A model generated the notes under the pieces. It was not told where the DNA came from. It was given only the letters and a program-made list of their open reading frames with translations, and ran no database searches. From DATJPR01 sp963843525 (GTDB lineage Bacteria; Bacteroidota; Ignavibacteria; UBA10030; UBA6906), in NCBI GenBank assembly GCA_963843525.1, contig CAWJKM010000009.1, positions 124,001 to 188,000 on the forward strand: DNA of 64,000 bases, written 5' to 3'. Position 1 is the stretch's first letter, and each line of letters opens with the position of its first letter. A program made the position numbers and the translations under genes. Shown here one piece after another: positions 36,090 to 44,666 of the stretch.

Positions 36090-39047
36090 TTAGAGTCTAA
36101 TGCGAACACCAGCATCTGCCGTCATGCCATAGCGCTGTTCGGACGCCGGGAAGCCGGTCTTCTCGTTGATATCAACGTCATTCTGGCCCGTCATATTGTT
36201 GATGCTGAAGAAAACCGTCATTCCATACCATGGGAGCTCCTGCCGTACGGAAAGATCCCAGCGAGTGGATTTGTCGGAATTGATTCTGTTCTGCATCCAG
36301 AAATCGGGGTGCTTGAAAACATTGTCCAGGTACAGCATCGAGAGTCGGGCAGAAAACCCTCCGTAATCATATCCGAATGCCAGGTTGAGAATGTCATTCG
36401 GTTGTTGGAGCATCCGACTTGAATACGGTGTGTAGTCAAAAACTTGCGAAAACGTCCCGTCCGGGTTGTACTCGGTCGTCACCACGGTCCGGGGGTACTT
36501 CGCCTCCGAGAAGATGTGCGTGTAGTTGATGTTGAGGACAATCCCGGAAAACGGCTGTGGCAGATACCAGAAATGCGTCTGCCATTCGGTCTCGATCCCC
36601 CAGACATCAATCGCAATCGGATTGTTGACGTAGGTATCGAGCGTATACAGCGACCTCTTGAACTGCGGCAGATCCGGATACGCGCTGAAGTCTGTCACGA
36701 ACGTATGAGAATAGAAGACCAGATCCTTGATCCGTTTCTTGAACCCGTCGATACTGAACAACCCCAGATCGTTCGAATGCAGCGACACTACGAGGTCGAA
36801 ATTCTCTGATCTCGCCGGTTTGAGTTTATAGTTGTTGTAGGACACGGAAGAGGTTGTGACGTAATACCTCGGAGTGATCGCACTGTAGTCGGGGTAGTTC
36901 AAGGTGTTCGTATACGCGAAATGAATTTGCATCCAGTCGAGGGGCTGGTACCTTACGTGGACCATCGGGAGCACGTAGCCGTGCGACTGCTCCACGGTCG
37001 TGTCTTTCCCCGCAAAACCTCCCGGGGTCGACACCGCCCGCAACGCGGTCCAGTTTGTAGTCAGGTTCTGGTATCGCGCGCCGGGGAGAATGGATATCTG
37101 ATCGCCGATTTTCAGCGTAAACATCGCGTACAGAGCACTCTTGTTTTCATAGCCGGAGTAGTCATTGACGGCAGAGGCAAGTTTGTTGATCTGATATCCT
37201 TCCAGACTGTTTGTACGCCTGGCTATCGGCAACATATCCCACATCAGGTTGAAATTGATGGGATACGCGAGAGAATAGTCCCCATTGAGGAATTTCCCGT
37301 ACGAATAACTGTCGCCGGTGAAGTTCGCGAGACCGATATTTCCAGCCGCCGGGAGGAGCCAGGGGTACTTTTGCCTGATCGCGCTGACGACGGCGCTTCC
37401 TCCGCCGTACAGCTGCGACCCCGAATAGGCTGTGTAATTGTACTCACGGGTCCGGTGCTGAAACATGCCGCCGACTTTAAAGGTGGTGCTCAGGACTTGG
37501 GAGATGCCCATGTCGGTCGATAAATCCAGCGAGCCGGTAAGCGTCCGCTCTTTCGAGAGGAAATCGTACGTCTGGATCTGGTCCAGAAACGCGTTGGCGG
37601 AGTTTGGTATGACGTACGATGCCAGGACCGTAGGATAGACTTTGCCCAGGTTCCCCTTGTTCGCGAGACCCGCATCGGTCTGTGCAAAATTGAAAAAGAG
37701 ATCCTGGGGGTCCTGGCTTTCGCTGTAACTGTGCGAGAACTTGAATGCGACGCGGAAAAGGGAAAGGTCCTCCTTGACGCTCAGAAGGTTGCTGATCACA
37801 TTCACCTTCGTCTCCGCGTCGGTGTTATTGAAGGTCATCGAATTTCCCGTTGCATTGATCCCCTCGCCACGCGTCAGCGACCGGGTGTTGCTCGAGCTCA
37901 GGAAATTCATCAGACCGATCTCGCCGGTTTCGTGCTGATAGTCGAGGACCATCGTTCCTCCGAGACGTTCCCGATTTCGCCACACATCGTTGAGATTGAG
38001 CGCGGTCAAATCCGGAATGCCTGCATCTCCATGCCCTTTGTCGATCAAGGCATAGGTTGCGCCGAGTTCATTGTCGCTCAGGTTACGTTTTTCGGCGGAT
38101 GCCTGGACAAACACGCCAAAGCTCTCATCGAAGAAACGCTTCTCCAGCGAGCCGACGAATTTGTAGTTGCTCGCGGTGTTCTTCAGATCGTTATATCCTC
38201 CCTGCGACCAGAGTTCGAATCCGGGAAGCCACGATTCCTTCCCTTCTTCCCCCGGTGCGGACTTGGCGGCTTTTCTCAGGTCAAAATTCACCACGCCTCC
38301 GAGTAATGCCGCATCCATATCCGGCGTGATGGATTTGATGACCTCAATCCCATTCAACATGCTGGAGGAGATCATGCTCAAGTCGGCCCCTCGATCACCA
38401 AGAGCACTTTGATCCGAGTTGGTCAGGCCGAGATTATTGCCCGACGGGACGTCGCTCGGTAATTCAACCCCGTCGATCGTGACCTGATTGTACTGAGGCG
38501 CGAGTCCACGAATGACCACCTGCGACCCTTCGCCGCCGGTCCGGATGACAGAGATGCCGGGAAGTCTTGCCACCGATTCCGCCGCGTTGGCATCAGGCAG
38601 TTCCTGAATTCTTGCCGCCGAGACCACGTTCATCACCGGCATGGATGCCAGTTGCTGGTTGATCGCCGCGTTCTGCCCGCTTGCCTGGGCCGTCACGACG
38701 ACCATCTCCCCTTGCACGCCTATGGCGTCGAGCTTGAAGTCTCGTTTGAGCGTTTGTCCTTCTTTGAACTCGATCTTCTGGGTCACCGTATTGTACCCGA
38801 CATAGGTCACGCGCACGTCGTACGTTCCGGCAGGAATAGTGCGGACGGTGAATTTCCCGGAAACGTCTGTTGCGGCACCAAACCCGGTTCCGACAATCAG
38901 GATGTTCGCACCGGGCAGCGCATCTCCCGTCTGGGAGTCTTTGACCACCCCCTCAAGAGTCGCCGTTGTCTGGGCAAATACGCTTCCATTCACAAAGAGG
39001 GGAAGAAGGAGAAGTAGAGCAGCCAAACATCGTATCCATTTCTGCAT
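36090..39047 (-). CDS. TonB-dependent outer-membrane receptor with carboxypeptidase-regulatory-like N-domain
   Basis: A 985-residue receptor; AAGGAGGT lies just before the ATG at 39047. Signal peptide MQKWIRCLAALLLLLPLFVNGSVFAQ; then a CarboxypepD_reg-like domain (about 28-110, TLEGVVKDSQTGDALPGANILI, AGTYDVRVTYVGYN); plug domain (about 140-260, AESVARLPGISVIRTGGEGSQVVIRGL, ITPDMDAALLGGVVNFDLR); and the 22-strand barrel ending in an aromatic/basic stretch GVRIRL. The DMDA-containing plug is typical of the TonB-dependent receptor group found with carbohydrate genes (TIGR01782-like). It likely imports an oligosaccharide and is preceded 27 bases upstream by a ROK kinase gene. No SusD-type lipoprotein gene is adjacent. 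Confidence 0.93.
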   Translation of the reverse strand: MQKWIRCLAALLLLLPLFVNGSVFAQTTATLEGVVKDSQTGDALPGANILIVGTGFGAATDVSGKFTVRTIPAGTYDVRVTYVGYNTVTQKIEFKEGQTLKRDFKLDAIGVQGEMVVVTAQASGQNAAINQQLASMPVMNVVSAARIQELPDANAAESVARLPGISVIRTGGEGSQVVIRGLAPQYNQVTIDGVELPSDVPSGNNLGLTNSDQSALGDRGADLSMISSSMLNGIEVIKSITPDMDAALLGGVVNFDLRKAAKSAPGEEGKESWLPGFELWSQGGYNDLKNTASNYKFVGSLEKRFFDESFGVFVQASAEKRNLSDNELGATYALIDKGHGDAGIPDLTALNLNDVWRNRERLGGTMVLDYQHETGEIGLMNFLSSSNTRSLTRGEGINATGNSMTFNNTDAETKVNVISNLLSVKEDLSLFRVAFKFSHSYSESQDPQDLFFNFAQTDAGLANKGNLGKVYPTVLASYVIPNSANAFLDQIQTYDFLSKERTLTGSLDLSTDMGISQVLSTTFKVGGMFQHRTREYNYTAYSGSQLYGGGSAVVSAIRQKYPWLLPAAGNIGLANFTGDSYSYGKFLNGDYSLAYPINFNLMWDMLPIARRTNSLEGYQINKLASAVNDYSGYENKSALYAMFTLKIGDQISILPGARYQNLTTNWTALRAVSTPGGFAGKDTTVEQSHGYVLPMVHVRYQPLDWMQIHFAYTNTLNYPDYSAITPRYYVTTSSVSYNNYKLKPARSENFDLVVSLHSNDLGLFSIDGFKKRIKDLVFYSHTFVTDFSAYPDLPQFKRSLYTLDTYVNNPIAIDVWGIETEWQTHFWYLPQPFSGIVLNINYTHIFSEAKYPRTVVTTEYNPDGTFSQVFDYTPYSSRMLQQPNDILNLAFGYDYGGFSARLSMLYLDNVFKHPDFWMQNRINSDKSTRWDLSVRQELPWYGMTVFFSINNMTGQNDVDINEKTGFPASEQRYGMTADAGVRIRL

Positions 39048-39074
39048 GGGAACCTCCTTAGATGCGTTGCCCGC

Positions 39075-40133
39075 TTAGCGGGGTATTTCACTGGTTTCCG
39101 GGTTCGCTTTATATGCCTGTCCTCGTGCAACCGTGCTTCCTTCCGGAAGCGCCCCCAACGCAAACGAGCCGGCACCGAGGATGGACGCTTGACCATCGTT
39201 AAGTTGCGAGATGAGGATTCTGACTGTATTCTTGTACCGATCGAGAACCGATTCTCTGAACGCCTTGAGGGCAGGCTTGACCAAAAGGTCGCCCGCATGA
39301 ATCAAGCCGCCATAAAGGACCATGGCCTCGGGGTCAAATATCGCCGTCAGGTTCGCCAGAAGGTTTCCCAGATGTTTGCCGGTGACCTCGTAGGCCATAC
39401 GGGAGAGAGGATCGCCTTGTTGCGCCAGAGTGGAAATCGTCCGGGCTGTCAGTTCTGCGTATGCAATCTGACGCAACGGGCTTGGATCGATAGAGCGTCC
39501 CATCAGCTCCGTGGCGGTGCGGCAGATCCCCGTTGCTGACACATACGTCTCAACGCAACCGCTTCGCCCGCAACCGCAGACTCTGTCACCCGGCGCAACG
39601 AGGATGTGACCGATCTCCCCGCCGATACCATTTGTCCCGCGTACCAGCTTGCCATCAATCACGATTCCTGCACCAAGCCCGGTGCCAAGAGTGATCAGAA
39701 CAACATTCGAAAGTCCCCGTGCGACGCCGAAGCGGACCTCACCGAGGACCGCTGCGTCACCGTCATTGAGAAGATGGATGGGGTAATCAAAGTGGTGGCG
39801 CAACATCCCGACGAGATCGACCTTGCCCCAGCCAAGATTCGCAGGGTTGTCGACGATACCTTCCCGTGAGTTCACTGCGGGACAGGCGATGCCGATCGAA
39901 TGGATGATGGCGGCATGCGTGCTCTCGTGGAGAAGTTGAGCGATGGACGCTGCGAGTTTGTCGACGAAGCCCACGGGTCCTCCAAAGCCTTTGGTGGAGA
40001 ACCGCGTCTCGGCCACAATCCGGCCGGAATCCGTCATCACGCCGATCGCCGTGTTGGTCCCGCCGATATCCACGCCGACGCCAAGGCGTTCGGAGTCCAT
40101 TGTATGAGGAACATCACCCTGAAGTGGTATCAT
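39075..40133 (-). CDS. ROK-family sugar kinase
   Basis: A 352-residue protein. The ATG overlaps the stop of the upstream ROK repressor gene (ATGA at 40130-40133), so the two are translationally coupled. Motifs of the ROK kinase family are present: VGVDIGGTNTAIGV (phosphate 1), the catalytic Asp in LLNDGDAAVLGE, LITLGTGLGAGIVIDGKL, GEIGHI and the zinc site with CGCGRSGCVE. It lacks an N-terminal HTH, so it is a kinase rather than a repressor. It should phosphorylate glucose, N-acetylglucosamine, or a related hexose delivered by the adjacent TonB receptor; which sugar cannot be told. Confidence 0.92.
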   Translation of the reverse strand: MIPLQGDVPHTMDSERLGVGVDIGGTNTAIGVMTDSGRIVAETRFSTKGFGGPVGFVDKLAASIAQLLHESTHAAIIHSIGIACPAVNSREGIVDNPANLGWGKVDLVGMLRHHFDYPIHLLNDGDAAVLGEVRFGVARGLSNVVLITLGTGLGAGIVIDGKLVRGTNGIGGEIGHILVAPGDRVCGCGRSGCVETYVSATGICRTATELMGRSIDPSPLRQIAYAELTARTISTLAQQGDPLSRMAYEVTGKHLGNLLANLTAIFDPEAMVLYGGLIHAGDLLVKPALKAFRESVLDRYKNTVRILISQLNDGQASILGAGSFALGALPEGSTVARGQAYKANPETSEIPR

Positions 40134-41347
40134 CGGGTCACTCGTACCTCGCCAAACGATTTGCTCATTGCAAGAGCTGCAGCGCCGAGGAGCGACGGCC
40201 TTTTCATCAATGATGTCGCGACGATCGCCGGGCCCCGGCCGTTGCCCGTAAACGAACGCCGGTGCGACGAGGAAATCACCTCATCGGCAATCAGATCCCA
40301 CACGCGCGTTATGTGGCCGCCCACGACGATAATGGCCGGATCAACCGCTTTGACGATGTTGGCGATCCCCAGGCCCAGCCAGTAGCCCGTGGATTTCAAT
40401 TCCTGGATTGCCTCGGTCTCCTCGCTGCGCGCCGCCGTGATGACATCATCGATGGTCAATTCTTCTTCCGGGCGGTCAGGCTTGCGCGACTGATAGTAGC
40501 GACGAACCGTCGACTGATCCGAAGCGTACGCCTCCCAGCAACCGTGGTTGCCGCAGGCACACAGCTCTCCACCTTCCACCAGCACCATGTGTCCAAACTC
40601 CCCGGCAAAATAGGATTCACCCCGGAGGATTCTCCTGTCGATCACAATCCCCGCCCCGATGCCCCGCCCCACAGAAAGAAAGATGAAATTGGACAGGCGC
40701 ACGTTCTGCTTCCCGAACCACATCTCCGCCAGCGCCGCCGAGTTCGCATCGTTCTCGACTGCCGTCACGCACGAATCGGGAAACCGCTGCGCAAGGATTT
40801 CACCGATGGGAACGTTGTACCACCCCAGATGCGGCGCGAAGACGACCTGCCGTTGCGTCGGATCGACAATCCCCGCAACACTGACTCCCACACCTTTGAA
40901 CTGTCCGAGACCGTTTTGCACTCTCATCTGAATCAGACGGCTGACGCTCTCGTCGATGAATTCCTTCGCCGGGGCGTTCCGGGTCAACATCTTGTCCGTA
41001 TGGCGAATCGTGCCATCCACATCGACGACCGCCACGCGGGTTGTCCCGGAATCGATGGAGATCGCTCCATAAAAGTTGTGACCTCTTTTCAATTCGAGAC
41101 TGATGGGGCGCCGGCCAACCGTCGAAGTGCTCTGGACGGTTTCTGTCAGCAGATTCTCCCGGACCAGACTTCCGACGATGCTCGAGACGGTGGTCTTGTT
41201 CAGCTTGGTGGCACGCGCAATTTCCGAACGGGATATCGGCTGCCGTTCACGGATACAATGCAAGATGTTCCCGCGATTGATATTTCGGACAACCTTGGAA
41301 TTTGCACTGATGATCTGATCGTGCCTACTCTTGGTATCCTTGAGCAT
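40130..41347 (-). CDS. ROK-family transcriptional repressor (NagC/XylR/Mlc type)
   Basis: A 405-residue protein from the ATG at 41347. A longer frame begins 93 bases earlier but has no clear start and would cover a leader hairpin; the start is therefore moderately supported. The N-terminus carries a winged HTH (NRGNILHCIRERQPISRSEIARATKLNKTTVSSIVGSLV). The rest is a ROK domain: GAISIDSGTTRVAVVDVDG, AVENDANSAALAEMWFG, LSVGRGIGAGIVIDRRI and CACGNHGCWEAYAS. ROK repressors bind a free sugar and leave DNA. It is the first gene of an operon with a ROK kinase, TonB receptor and T9SS beta-helix protein. Two inverted repeats with similar half-sites sit upstream and are candidate operators. Confidence 0.9.
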   Translation of the reverse strand: MLKDTKSRHDQIISANSKVVRNINRGNILHCIRERQPISRSEIARATKLNKTTVSSIVGSLVRENLLTETVQSTSTVGRRPISLELKRGHNFYGAISIDSGTTRVAVVDVDGTIRHTDKMLTRNAPAKEFIDESVSRLIQMRVQNGLGQFKGVGVSVAGIVDPTQRQVVFAPHLGWYNVPIGEILAQRFPDSCVTAVENDANSAALAEMWFGKQNVRLSNFIFLSVGRGIGAGIVIDRRILRGESYFAGEFGHMVLVEGGELCACGNHGCWEAYASDQSTVRRYYQSRKPDRPEEELTIDDVITAARSEETEAIQELKSTGYWLGLGIANIVKAVDPAIIVVGGHITRVWDLIADEVISSSHRRSFTGNGRGPAIVATSLMKRPSLLGAAALAMSKSFGEVRVTR

Positions 41348-41447
41348 GCGTCGCCGAAATTCCACATTGGTTGCTTCACACAACTTACAGCCGGTTCGAA
41401 TACCTTTTTGAGACACCCTCGGGGGTCTCGGAAGCGCCATTCAGTTT

Positions 41448-41464
41448 AGTTGCTCAAAACAACT
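41448..41464. promoter_or_regulatory. Inverted repeat 1 upstream of ROK repressor (AGTTG-N7-CAACT)
   Basis: Perfect 5-bp arms with AT-rich flanks (TTTAGTTG on one side), about 100 bases upstream of the repressor ATG. A plausible autoregulatory operator. Confidence 0.45.
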
Positions 41465-41731
41465 TACTAATGTTTCGAATCCAACTTTTCATTGTAGCAA
41501 AGCAGAAAAGGAATAAATACCAGGAAGGAGACCGGCAAAGATTCGCTCAGTTTCGGAAACGATGGGGCTTGCACCCGCGCCGAGCTCAACCGGCCGCGAA
41601 TGAATTTAAGAGGGATGAAAATGGAATGGAAGCCAAATCAGGCAAACTTTTAACCACTTTGCGCAGGCGAAAGGCGATAGTGTGTATATTCTTCTCCATC
41701 TGTCCACTCTGCTTCAGGCCTCGATGCACAA

Positions 41732-41754
41732 TAGTTTGTTGTGTATCCAAACTA
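41732..41754. promoter_or_regulatory. Inverted repeat 2 upstream of ROK repressor (TAGTTTG-N9-CAAACTA)
   Basis: Perfect 7-bp arms. The half-site TAGTTTG is close to TAGTTG of the repeat at 41448-41464, so both may be read by one regulator. They are about 285 bases apart, which would allow looping. Confidence 0.5.
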
Positions 41755-41880
41755 GAAATCTTCCCGAAACGTCACCTCCCATCCTCTCGCTTCCACCCCC
41801 CCTCTGCCTCAACCGAACTCGCGAAAAAAAAATGTGACACGATCACCGCAGGATGTCATGACATGACTTCGTGCATGACC

Positions 41881-44562
41881 CTATCGGTCCTGAACGATAT
41901 CGACACTTCCGCGGAGACGAATGTCCCGGGACGAACTGCCAACCATGATCCTGAACGTGCCGGGCTCGACGACCCGATCCATCTTCTCGTTGAGAAGAGA
42001 AAACGCATCCGGAAGGAGATCAAATGACACCTCCTTCTTCTCACCAGGCTCGAGATGAACGCGCGAAAATGCCTTCAATGCTCTGACCGGGGTGACGGTG
42101 CTCGAGACCAGGTCCTTGAGATACAGCTGTGCAACTTCATCACCGGCAACTTGACCGCTGTTCTGTACGGTGAAGCGTATTGTCGTCTTCCCGCCGCTCT
42201 GCACGACCGGCGGATCAACCTGCAGATCTGCATAGACGAATGTTGTGTAACTCAGTCCATAGCCGAAGGGGTATGCCGGCTTCCCGGTCATGTCGTAATA
42301 GTCGTCACCCCTGCCCGTCGGTTTATGGTTATAGGTCAACGGCAACTGGCCTACCGAACGGGGAAAAGTGATCGGAAGCTTCGCCCCCGGGTTATAATCT
42401 CCGAACAGAACATCGGCGACGGCGTCTCCTCCAACTTCCCCGGGGTACCATACGTCCAGAACCGCCCGAACTCCATCGATCCAGCGCTCCATGGTGACTG
42501 CACTCCCGCCCACAATAACCACGACGACAGGCTTGCCGGTTGCGGCAATCTGACGGATCATTGCATCCTGGCTTCCCGGCAAACCGATGTCCGCACGGTC
42601 GCGGAACTCACCTTCTTCCAGTCCGCCGACCACAACCACTGCATCGCTCTCCCTGGCAACATCGACGGCCTTGCGGATGGCAACAGCATGATCCGGAACT
42701 CCTGCGTCCCAGATCAGCCGGCATTTCACGTTCTCGACGGATGTCTTGAACTCCATCCGGATTGTATAGCGTCGTCCTTCCACGAAGGTAAAAGGAGCAG
42801 TCGTTTCCTCGAAGCTCTGCTTTCCCCACGTATCAACGACCGGCGTTCCGTCGATGAACAAACGGTATCCATCATCGCCCTCCACGCCGATCCGCACCGT
42901 CCCGCCCCGGGGAGCTCTCAGGCTTCCCGTCCAGCGTACGGAAAACCAATCGGCATTGATGGAGGGATCAGGTGAGAACAGCGTCCACCTGAAATCCATC
43001 TCCCTGTCTGTTCGCGCCAATGCAGGGGTCCCCGTCATCGCGAGATTGTTGAAGTACTCCCCCCGCAATCCTTCCGAACCATCGGGTGCGACGAGATATC
43101 GTGATGGGATCGTCACAAACGGAGTGTCGAGCCGTCCGCATCCGGGGGAAAACAGGAGTTTGGTTCCTTTGCCGAGTTTCTTCCGAATCCCTTCGAGGAT
43201 GCTCACTTTCTTGATCCCCGGCCCGCTATACCCGCCGAGCCTCGCCTCAACAGCGTCGGGACCGATCACCGCAAGAGAATGGATGCTCTTCTTCAAGGGG
43301 AGGAGAGCACCGTCGTTCTTGAGAAGGACCATCGATTCGCGCGCCGCCTCCAGTGCAAGCGCACGATGCGCCGGAGATCCACTCGATCTTGCGGCCTCCG
43401 CAGGATCGCCATACGGGTTCTCGAATAAGCCGAGTTTGAATTTTGCCCGTAATACGCGCGCTACGGCATCGTTGATTGCCGTCGTATCCACCATCCCGTC
43501 GGTGAACGCTTTGAGGAGCGGGACATGGTGTTCATAATCTGATTGAAAGATGACATCCAGTCCGCCTTCGATGGCGCGCTTCGCGGACTCTTCGCGGTTG
43601 TGGACAACATGATGAAGGTCGAGCAGCCCCCCGACCGCCGACGCGTCAGAAATCACAAACCCCTCGAACCCCCACTTGCCCTTCAGGATCGTCCGTAAGA
43701 GCCATGCGTTGGAAGTACACGGCTCTCCGTTCAGAGAGTTGTAGGCTGTCATGACTGACTGCGTTCCGCCTTCGTGGATGCACGCGAGATACGGCTGAAA
43801 ATCTTCCTCGTCCAGGAAACGTTCGTTGTAATCGATGGGGTAGCTATCCCGCCCGCCATCCCCGGAATTCACGATCATATGCTTCGGCGTGGTGATCACT
43901 CCCTCCCGGGTAAAGCTCCCCGTGTAGGCGGCGGCGATGCGCGAACAGAGGAACGGATCTTCACCGTACGTTTCTTCAACCCTTCCCCAGCGGACATCGT
44001 GGGCGAGATTGATCACCGGGGAGAGGACGTCGCGCACACCCCGCGTCCGTGCTTCGGTGGCGATGGCTGAAGCCACTCTGCCAACGAGCGGGACATCCCA
44101 GGTCGCGGCAAGTCCGATGGATTGCGGGAACGAGGTCGCATCGGCCCGGACAAGGCCATGGAGTCCTTCATCAAAGGGGATGATGGGAATCCCAAGTCGG
44201 GTGCTATCGACAAAGTATCGTTGCACTTCATTTGTTCGCTCCGCCGCTGCTTGCGCCGCGGTGGTGTCTGTATAATCGAGCATCTGGTCCGCCGCCCGCT
44301 TTCGGATTGTCCTATCGCGAATCGAGAGTCCGAATATCCCGTGCGAATACTTCTCCATCCCGTGCGAAACGTCACCCGGGACCATGAAGAGCTGCCAGAA
44401 CTTCTCCTCCGTCGTCATGCGGGAGAGCAGGTCGGAAACACGTTTCTCGACCGGGGCATCCGCGTGCTTGTAAAGCGGGGTATCCTGCGCCTGCAATGAG
44501 CCGCCCGACAACAACGCGGCAACAAGACTGCTCAGGAGGAAAACGAAAAGACGAATCGTCAT
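41881..44562 (-). CDS. Glycoside hydrolase family 3 with PA14 domain (beta-glucosidase/beta-xylosidase)
   Basis: An 893-residue secreted enzyme. The ATG at 44562 (GAGAGG upstream) gives signal peptide MTIRLFVFLLSSLVAALLSGGSLQAQ. Domain order: GH3 N-terminal TIM barrel (KRVSDLLSRMTTEEK; nucleophile Asp in GFVISDASAVGGLLDLHH), GH3 C-terminal alpha/beta sandwich (LLKNDGALLPLKKS) interrupted by a PA14 carbohydrate-binding domain (about 470-620, LRGEYFNNLAMTG, VEGDDGYRLFIDG), then the Fn3-like domain with TYNHKPTGRGDDYYDM and YPFGYGLSYTTF. PA14-inserted GH3s act on beta-glucosides or xylosides. A second ATG at 44601 could be the start. It follows the GH29 gene by about 104 bases. Confidence 0.92.
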   Translation of the reverse strand: MTIRLFVFLLSSLVAALLSGGSLQAQDTPLYKHADAPVEKRVSDLLSRMTTEEKFWQLFMVPGDVSHGMEKYSHGIFGLSIRDRTIRKRAADQMLDYTDTTAAQAAAERTNEVQRYFVDSTRLGIPIIPFDEGLHGLVRADATSFPQSIGLAATWDVPLVGRVASAIATEARTRGVRDVLSPVINLAHDVRWGRVEETYGEDPFLCSRIAAAYTGSFTREGVITTPKHMIVNSGDGGRDSYPIDYNERFLDEEDFQPYLACIHEGGTQSVMTAYNSLNGEPCTSNAWLLRTILKGKWGFEGFVISDASAVGGLLDLHHVVHNREESAKRAIEGGLDVIFQSDYEHHVPLLKAFTDGMVDTTAINDAVARVLRAKFKLGLFENPYGDPAEAARSSGSPAHRALALEAARESMVLLKNDGALLPLKKSIHSLAVIGPDAVEARLGGYSGPGIKKVSILEGIRKKLGKGTKLLFSPGCGRLDTPFVTIPSRYLVAPDGSEGLRGEYFNNLAMTGTPALARTDREMDFRWTLFSPDPSINADWFSVRWTGSLRAPRGGTVRIGVEGDDGYRLFIDGTPVVDTWGKQSFEETTAPFTFVEGRRYTIRMEFKTSVENVKCRLIWDAGVPDHAVAIRKAVDVARESDAVVVVGGLEEGEFRDRADIGLPGSQDAMIRQIAATGKPVVVVIVGGSAVTMERWIDGVRAVLDVWYPGEVGGDAVADVLFGDYNPGAKLPITFPRSVGQLPLTYNHKPTGRGDDYYDMTGKPAYPFGYGLSYTTFVYADLQVDPPVVQSGGKTTIRFTVQNSGQVAGDEVAQLYLKDLVSSTVTPVRALKAFSRVHLEPGEKKEVSFDLLPDAFSLLNEKMDRVVEPGTFRIMVGSSSRDIRLRGSVDIVQDR

Positions 44563-44666
44563 ACCCGATCCTCTCTCAACTGTCAATCCACGCTGTTTCA
44601 TTTGTCCTGTCCTGTATGTTTCACCTCTCTCGGTCGATGCCGCGGAGGCAGATGAGACCCATGTGG

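Larger units (their letters stand above)
41348..41880. other. Long intergenic region upstream of the ROK repressor operon
   Basis: 533 bases between the GH3 stop and the ROK repressor start. It holds two inverted repeats (41448-41464 and 41732-41754), a leader hairpin around 41410-41429, and an A9 tract at 41825-41833. It should contain the operon promoter. Short frames in it have no recognisable product. Confidence 0.55.

Noticed and set aside
41394..41404. GGTTCGAATAC resembling a tRNA T-arm
   Set aside because: No matching acceptor stem; it lies in the leader of the ROK repressor gene.
40262..41449. 395-codon plus-strand frame opposite the ROK repressor
   Set aside because: Antisense shadow; the ROK motifs are on the minus strand.
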